From: Devosiaceae bacterium
GTDB lineage: Bacteria > Pseudomonadota > Alphaproteobacteria > Rhizobiales > Devosiaceae
Assembly: GCA_021648585.1 (NCBI GenBank)
Contig: JAKISM010000094.1
Coordinates: 1-9,557, forward strand
Direction of reading: 5' to 3'
Length of the DNA stretch: 9,557 bases
Numbering within the stretch: the stretch's first letter is position 1; every line of letters starts with the position of its first letter. Below are positions 5,743-9,557 of this stretch, piece after piece. The notes under the pieces are model-generated. The model did not search any database. It was not told the DNA's origin and saw only the letters and a program-made list of their open reading frames with translations. The position numbers and the translations under genes are program-made.

Positions 5743-5858
5743 TGTCACTCTGAGCGCCAGCGAAGAGTCTAAGATTCTTCGACTACGTCTCAAAATGACA
5801 AAGAAAGGTATTTCGGCTCTCTATGCGCTCACGCCGCACAGGCTGACTCAATATGACA
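5743..5858. repeat. Dispersed palindromic TGTCAYTYTGAG repeat
   Basis: TGTCACTCTGAG (5743) and CTCAAAATGACA (ending 5800) are the ends of a 58-bp imperfect palindrome whose arms both continue through a CGAAGARTCT segment. A third core, CTCAATATGACA at 5847-5858, is the exact complement of 923-934. The repeat fills much of the 413-bp gap 5537-5949, which carries no convincing gene. A short frame spanning 5675-5866 is made of this repeat. Confidence 0.65.
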
Positions 5859-5891
5859 GAAGATAAGGCATAAAGCAGACATAAAAATAAT

Positions 5892-5926
5892 CTAATCCCA
5901 AGCAAGATTAACTCACTTGGGATTAG
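5892..5926 (-). terminator. Intrinsic terminator of the SH3b-I36 gene at 5950
   Basis: CTAATCCCAAG (5892-5902) and CTTGGGATTAG (5916-5926) form a perfect 11-bp stem around a 13-nt loop. On the minus strand it is followed by ATTATTTTTATG, a good U-rich tail. It begins 23 nt after the stop codon. Confidence 0.82.
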
Positions 5927-5949
5927 TTGGGAGGAAAGTATATTTTAAT

Positions 5950-6627
5950 TTAATAGGCTTGAAACGAAGTAATTGCGTTATTAAATCTTGCACCAAGATA
6001 TTGTTTGCTCGAGCCAATATTTGCGCAACCTCCATTAAAATTCCTATTGCGACAGACTTGCACCCTAGCGCCGCCTTTTACTTTAATAGAAGAAATTCTA
6101 TTATTCCAATTACTTGGTAACATATTGTCAGAGGTTCCCGGAGTTACGCAATATTTAGCCCCAGTGAAATTACCCCCCTTATAAAAGCATACTTTTGGAT
6201 TTACTGGAGGGGTTGGGGCAACAGGATTATAAAAAGGAGAATAAGGTCTATCTCCGACACCAAGCCCAAAAGTGAAACCGCCGTTAGAATTCATAGAAAA
6301 ACCAAAATTAACCGAAGGGTTTTGCCGTGGTCTTGTTGGAGGGCTATAGCGAGGTTCACGTACAGTTACCGCACGAAGATATTTAGCGCTCACCCAACCA
6401 TCAGGGCCTTTGTGTGTAATGTAACACCAGCCGTTCGATACGCATTCACCCACATTTACACGCTCACCACGATAAAGACTATCAACTACTTTATAGTTAG
6501 TGCCTGGACCCGAGCGAACATTAAGCGCAGATTTTGAGGTGGCAGGGGCGGCAAAAGCGCTAGCGCTAGAAGCTATAATAACTATGCCAGCCAGTGCACC
6601 TAAAAGAGTTGTTTTTCTTACATTCAT
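5950..6627 (-). CDS. Exported SH3b plus I36 / beta-gamma-crystallin-like protein
   Basis: The product has 225 residues: signal peptide 1-27 (ending SAFAA), SH3b 34-85 (LNVRSGPGTNY, SNGWCYITH, GPDGWVSAKYL, Cys 62 and 68), an Arg/Pro linker, a glycine-rich segment FGFSMNSNGGFTFGLGVGD (108-126), a Pro stretch, and I36 (145-225). Its head and glycine-rich segment are closest to those of the 454-residue neighbour, whereas the linker of the 2088-2696 product is of another type. Both calcium-type motifs are intact (NNRISS 175-180, NNAITS 216-221). Two likely disulfides are C147-C160 and C192-C201. A TAGGAGAT ribosome site lies 5 nt before the ATG at 6627; the ATG at 6623 is out of frame. The gene is divergent from dctP, with 278 bp between the starts. 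Confidence 0.88.
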   Translation of the reverse strand: MNVRKTTLLGALAGIVIIASSASAFAAPATSKSALNVRSGPGTNYKVVDSLYRGERVNVGECVSNGWCYITHKGPDGWVSAKYLRAVTVREPRYSPPTRPRQNPSVNFGFSMNSNGGFTFGLGVGDRPYSPFYNPVAPTPPVNPKVCFYKGGNFTGAKYCVTPGTSDNMLPSNWNNRISSIKVKGGARVQVCRNRNFNGGCANIGSSKQYLGARFNNAITSFQAY

Positions 6628-6660
6628 TTTTATCTCCTATGAAATTTTAAAAGGGTTTTG

Positions 6661-6720
6661 TTAACCATATTTATGAGTTAGCAATTTCTTCCTGAATGAA
6701 AGCTGAACGAGTTTTACACT
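6661..6720 (-). promoter_or_regulatory. Upstream region of the 5950-6627 gene with repeated TTCAG
   Basis: CTGAATGAAAGCTGAAC at 6692-6708 reads GTTCAG and ATTCAG in the direction of the gene, 65-81 nt upstream of the 6627 start. This repeats the GTTCAG theme of the other SH3b genes. TTAACCAT at 6661 follows closer to the gene. A promoter is likely here, but the exact -35/-10 pair is not certain. Confidence 0.35.
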
Positions 6721-6813
6721 GTTAAAAGCCTAACTACTTATTTATTTATTTAATAATATTGACGCTAGCAGACAGTTGCAGGCATAATCCAAATTGTTAT
6801 AGGGATAATTAGA

Positions 6814-6882
6814 GTGACTTTATTTTGTCACATGAAAGGGCTTTGGTGAAATAGCGAGCTTATTATAAGTTTGTTTTAACAA
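6814..6882 (+). promoter_or_regulatory. Candidate promoter and operator of the TRAP operon
   Basis: GTGAC-N8-GTCAC (6814-6831) is an inverted repeat upstream. TATAAG at 6864-6869 could be a -10, with a poor TTGGTG at 6843-6848 as -35 (15-nt gap). The palindrome TTGTT-TT-AACAA at 6871-6882 would then overlap the start of transcription, 24 nt before the dctP ATG and just before the AGGGAGA ribosome site. A repressor site is plausible. Confidence 0.35.
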
Positions 6883-6905
6883 GGCAAAATTTTAGGGAGA
6901 ATAAA

Positions 6906-7874
6906 ATGAGAAAATTATTTACTAGTGCACTTGTTGTTATGGGTGTGTCATTACCAGTTGGAGCGATGGCTCAGGCTTGGGATATGCCAACCCCATATTC
7001 AGACAAAGTGTTTCATACTGCAAATATAATTGAATTTGCCAAAGATATTGAAGCGGCAACCGATGGCGCTTTTAAGATCACTGTTCATTCCGCTGGTTCT
7101 TTATATAAGCACGCAGATATTAAAAATGCGGTTCGATCGCAACAAGTGCCAATCGGAGAGTTTTTCCTTTCTCGTCTTTCAAATGAAGATGCTGCTTATG
7201 GTGTTGATTCTCAGCCATTTGTCGCAACTTCTTATGCAGATGCTGAAAAGCTCTGGGCAGCGCAAAAGCCAGTTATTACTGAACTATTAGCTAAGCAAGG
7301 CCTAATGCCATTATTTGCCGTTCCTTGGCCACCTCAAGGGCTTTATACAAAGGCTGAAGTTAATTCTGTTGATGATCTAAGGGGATTAAAATTCCGTGCC
7401 TATAATGCGGCTTTAGAAAAATTTGCAGCTCTTGCTGGTGCTGCACCGACCCAAGTTGAATCACCTGATATTCCGCAAGCATTTTCAACTGGTCAGGTTG
7501 AAGCGATGATTACCTCGCCTTCAACTGGTGTTAGTTCAAAATCATGGGATTTCGTTTCAACCTATACGCCAATTAATGCGTGGGTGCCTAAAAATATCGT
7601 TGTGGTCAACAAGGCAGCATTTGATGGACTAGATGCTTCTGTGCAAGCGGCAGTATTAGCGGCGGCAGAAGCGGCAGAAGCTCGTGGCTGGGATTTAAGC
7701 CGTGCGGAAACCGATGCAAAAACGGCAACCCTAGCTGAAAATGGCATGAATGTTGTAACGCCAAGTGCTGAGCTTATGGACGGCCTAAAAGCCATTGGTG
7801 CGCAAATGCAGGTTGATTGGAACGAAAGCGCTTCTGATGAAGCTAAAGCTATTATTTCTGATTATAATAAATAG
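6906..7874 (+). CDS. dctP: TRAP transporter periplasmic solute-binding protein (DctP family)
   Basis: The product has 322 residues, a typical length for the family. Residues 1-23 are a signal peptide cut at GAMA-QAWD. The mature part has the DctP layout: an N-terminal lobe (HTANIIEFAKDIEAATDGAF), the SVDDLRGLKFRAYN segment, and SPDIPQAFSTGQVEAMITSP. Arg164 in LKFRAYN aligns with the conserved Arg that in known TRAP binding proteins salt-bridges the substrate carboxylate, so an organic acid or acid-like solute is likely; the exact substrate cannot be read. Several tryptophans line the sequence (W117, W141, W214, W226). The AGGGAGA ribosome site lies 6 nt before the ATG. dctQ and dctM follow, so this is the binding subunit of one system. 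A hairpin after the gene probably lets it be made in excess of the permease. The symbol is a family name. Confidence 0.93.
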   Translation: MRKLFTSALVVMGVSLPVGAMAQAWDMPTPYSDKVFHTANIIEFAKDIEAATDGAFKITVHSAGSLYKHADIKNAVRSQQVPIGEFFLSRLSNEDAAYGVDSQPFVATSYADAEKLWAAQKPVITELLAKQGLMPLFAVPWPPQGLYTKAEVNSVDDLRGLKFRAYNAALEKFAALAGAAPTQVESPDIPQAFSTGQVEAMITSPSTGVSSKSWDFVSTYTPINAWVPKNIVVVNKAAFDGLDASVQAAVLAAAEAAEARGWDLSRAETDAKTATLAENGMNVVTPSAELMDGLKAIGAQMQVDWNESASDEAKAIISDYNK

Positions 7875-7901
7875 TTCAGGAAATTAATGAAAAACAGAAA
7901 T

Positions 7902-7927
7902 AGGCGGGTTTTCCCTGCCTGTTTTTT
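7902..7927 (+). terminator. Intercistronic hairpin after dctP
   Basis: AGGCGGG (7902-7908) pairs with CCTGCCT (7914-7920), one pair being G-U, with a 5-nt loop, and is followed by G and six T residues. It lies in the 83-nt gap between dctP and dctQ. Partial termination or transcript-end protection here would favour dctP over the permease genes. Confidence 0.7.
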
Positions 7928-7957
7928 GGCAAGGAGTAGGGGGCAAGGAGGGGCTAA

Positions 7958-8485
7958 ATGATTAGAAAAACACTTGATGGTTTATATAGTATTAGCGGTG
8001 CAATAGCGGCTGGGTTCTTAGCGTTGATTTGTCTTTTGGTCAGTGTGCAAGTTATTTTTAATTTAATAACAAAATTATTTGGAACTACATTTGCGCTAAC
8101 TATTCCCTCTTATGCAGAATTTGCAGGTTTCTTTTTAGCGGCTGCGTCCTTTTTGGCGCTTGCCTATACTTTAATGCGTGGCGGGCATATTCGTGTGACA
8201 TTGATTTTGCAGTTTTTGCCTAAAAGAGCGCGACTAGTTTTTGAAGTTTTGGGGCTTGCTATTTGTGCTGCAACTGCAATTTATGCCACCTATTTCATGG
8301 GTAGGCTAACCTATGAATCTTATAGTTTTGGTGATTTATCACCCGGCATTATTGCAGTCCCATTATGGATACCGCAAACCTCACTTGCTTTGGGGTTAGG
8401 AATTTTAGCCATTGCGCTAACTGATCTAACTATTTCTACAATAATAAAACGTGATTTGGTGCTTAAGCCTACAGATATTGAGTGA
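7958..8485 (+). CDS. dctQ: TRAP transporter small permease subunit (DctQ family)
   Basis: The product has 175 residues with four hydrophobic helices at about 12-37, 52-73, 92-113 and 134-160, the standard DctQ topology. The motif YTLMRGGHIRVTLI at 70-83, after the second helix, is the family's best conserved part, and PLWIPQTSLALGLG begins the last helix. In known systems DctQ packs against the DctM transport subunit and helps it receive the loaded binding protein. An AAGGAGG ribosome site 6 nt before the ATG fixes the start; a second AAGGAG lies 14 nt further upstream. The stop codon TGA at 8483-8485 overlaps the ATG of a four-codon frame that leads to dctM. No missing elements are seen. Confidence 0.92.
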   Translation: MIRKTLDGLYSISGAIAAGFLALICLLVSVQVIFNLITKLFGTTFALTIPSYAEFAGFFLAAASFLALAYTLMRGGHIRVTLILQFLPKRARLVFEVLGLAICAATAIYATYFMGRLTYESYSFGDLSPGIIAVPLWIPQTSLALGLGILAIALTDLTISTIIKRDLVLKPTDIE

Positions 8486-8499
8486 TGGATAAAAAATAA
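8485..8499 (+). other. Four-codon coupling frame between dctQ and dctM
   Basis: ATG-GAT-AAA-AAA-TAA begins within the dctQ stop (TGATG) and ends within the dctM start (TAATG), sharing one base with each. dctM has no strong ribosome site of its own, so ribosomes ending dctQ could reinitiate through this frame. Chance in AT-rich sequence is also possible. Confidence 0.4.
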
Positions 8500-9557
8500 T
8501 GCCAGAAATTATTATAATAACATTTTTGCTTGGTGGTCTGCTCGTGCTGTTGGCTGCAGGGGTCTGGGTAGCGTTTGCGCTGATAATAACTGCCATTGCA
8601 GGAATGGTGATTTTTTCTTCCGCCCCCGTTGGTCAGGTGATGGCAACAATTTTATGGGGTGCGAGCCATTCGTGGGCGCTTGCGGCTTTACCGATGTTTA
8701 TTTGGATGGGCGAAATACTTCTGCGCTCTCGTCTATCAAAAGATATGTTTTCAGGCCTTGCGCCATGGCTAACAAAAATTCCGGGTAGGTTATTGCACGT
8801 AAATGTATTTGGCTGTGCGCTATTTGCCGCTGTTTCAGGCTCTTCTGCGGCAACGGCTGCAACGATTGGCAAAATGTCTATTCCTGAACTTTCAAAACGT
8901 GGTTATCCTGAAAAATTGATTTTAGGAACACTTGCAGGTTCAGCAACGCTTGGCCTGCTTATTCCACCATCAATTATTTTAATTGTTTATGGGGTGGCAA
9001 CCGAGCAATCAGTGGCACGATTATTTATTGCAGGAATATTACCTGGTATAATGTTGGTCACGATGTTTTCGCTTTATGTTGTAGTCAGAGCTAAAATGCT
9101 GGGCGATAAAATACCAAAAGAGAAATCAGGCCTTAGTTTTAGAGAAAAGATAAAAGCATCACGTTCATTATTGCCAGTAATGTTATTGATTATTGGAGTT
9201 ATCGGATCAATTTATTCAGGCATTGCCTCACCAACAGATGCGGCGGCGATGGGGGTGGTGTTTTCATTATTACTTGCTTGGAGAAGCGGCACATTAAGCA
9301 AAAAAATGTTCATTGATAGTTTGATGGGCGCAACAATTACTTCGGCAATGATTGCCTTTATTTTGGTGGCAGCGGCGTTTTTAACAACCTCAATGGGCTT
9401 TACTGGTATTCCACGTGACTTGGCGGCTTGGATTGGCGGTTTTAACCTCTCACCATTTGCATTGCTTTTTGCGCTAACAATCTTTTTTATTATTCTTGGC
9501 TGTTTTCTTGATGGAATTTCGGTGGTGGTTTTAACCACTTCAATTATTTTACCAATG
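8499..9557 (+). CDS. dctM: TRAP transporter large permease subunit (DctM family), cut by the right edge
   Basis: The frame is open from the ATG at 8499 to the last base, 353 codons; the family usually has about 430, so roughly 80 residues are missing. The translation starts MPEIIIITFLLGGLLVLLAA and is nearly all hydrophobic helices. DctM hallmarks are present: ALPMFIWMGEILLRS (63-77), the AAVSGSSAATAATIGKMSIP stretch (about 110-128) of the first re-entrant hairpin, LGLLIPPSIILIVYG, and SPTDAAAMG, where many relatives have TEAAA. DctM carries the sodium-coupled transport path in characterised TRAP systems; sodium use here is inferred. The gene starts 13 nt after dctQ in a coupled arrangement. 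GATGGAT upstream is only a weak ribosome site. The gene is intact as far as it can be read. Confidence 0.93.
   Translation, partial: MPEIIIITFLLGGLLVLLAAGVWVAFALIITAIAGMVIFSSAPVGQVMATILWGASHSWALAALPMFIWMGEILLRSRLSKDMFSGLAPWLTKIPGRLLHVNVFGCALFAAVSGSSAATAATIGKMSIPELSKRGYPEKLILGTLAGSATLGLLIPPSIILIVYGVATEQSVARLFIAGILPGIMLVTMFSLYVVVRAKMLGDKIPKEKSGLSFREKIKASRSLLPVMLLIIGVIGSIYSGIASPTDAAAMGVVFSLLLAWRSGTLSKKMFIDSLMGATITSAMIAFILVAAAFLTTSMGFTGIPRDLAAWIGGFNLSPFALLFALTIFFIILGCFLDGISVVVLTTSIILPM

Noticed and set aside
5675..5866. A 63-codon plus-strand frame in the gap after the 454-residue gene
   Set aside because: It is composed largely of the dispersed TGTCAYWYTGAG repeat, has no ribosome site and no recognisable domain, and part of it reads as the low-complexity peptide typical of such repeats.
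5917..6537. Plus-strand frames at 5917-6120 and 6322-6537
   Set aside because: They are antisense to the gene at 5950-6627, without a supporting start signal.
6647..6668. Possible CtrA cell-cycle regulator site (TTAA ... TTAACCAT)
   Set aside because: The two TTAA halves are 10 nt apart, not the 7 of the consensus; only a half-site fits.
7030..7795. Frames at 7030-7290 (plus) and 7562-7795 (minus) within dctP
   Set aside because: dctP is intact and well supported, so these are shadows.
8633..9538. Minus-strand frames at 8633-8872 and 9212-9538
   Set aside because: They are antisense to dctM, whose plus-strand translation is clearly a DctM permease.

Overview
The window looks like chromosome from an AT-rich Gram-negative bacterium, most likely an alphaproteobacterium. 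The reasons are a tripartite DctP/DctQ/DctM TRAP transporter, exported SH3b proteins with classical signal peptides, strong AGGAGG-type ribosome sites, and dispersed TGTCAYWYTGAG repeats of a kind I associate with low-GC alphaproteobacteria. G+C is about 40% by eye and was not computed. No rRNA, tRNA, CRISPR array, transposase or phage gene is visible.

Layout. Positions 1-91 hold the 5' end of an unidentified minus-strand gene. At 215-667 and 1023-1460 (minus) are two tandem paralogues, each a small secreted protein with one peptidase-inhibitor-I36/beta-gamma-crystallin-like domain. At 1587-2024 (plus) is a small potassium-channel-like membrane protein with a TTLGMGD filter. From 2088 to 6627, all on the minus strand, lie four exported proteins that share one head (signal peptide plus SH3b domain) but carry different tails: one I36 domain (2088-2696), a three-repeat ricin-type beta-trefoil (3000-3872), two I36 domains plus a further C-terminal beta module (4172-5536), and one I36 domain (5950-6627). 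Each minus-strand gene from 215 to 6627 has its own start region and its own downstream hairpin, so the locus is a row of separate units rather than an operon. After a divergent intergenic region come dctP (6906-7874), dctQ (7958-8485) and a right-truncated dctM (from 8499) on the plus strand.

Working together. The six secreted proteins look like one expanded family. Four pair a probable wall- or envelope-binding SH3b head with exchangeable binding tails (calcium-type Greek-key or lectin), and two are the Greek-key domain alone. A role at the cell surface in sugar binding, protease inhibition or envelope protection is inference. The TRAP operon is ordinary high-affinity, ion-driven uptake of an organic acid-like solute, and nothing ties it to the secreted family except position.

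The most interesting material is the mosaic 138-bp repeat in the trefoil gene, the retained or lost calcium motif across the I36 paralogues, the near-identical terminators behind two paralogues, shared upstream blocks, and a four-codon reading frame that links dctQ to dctM.
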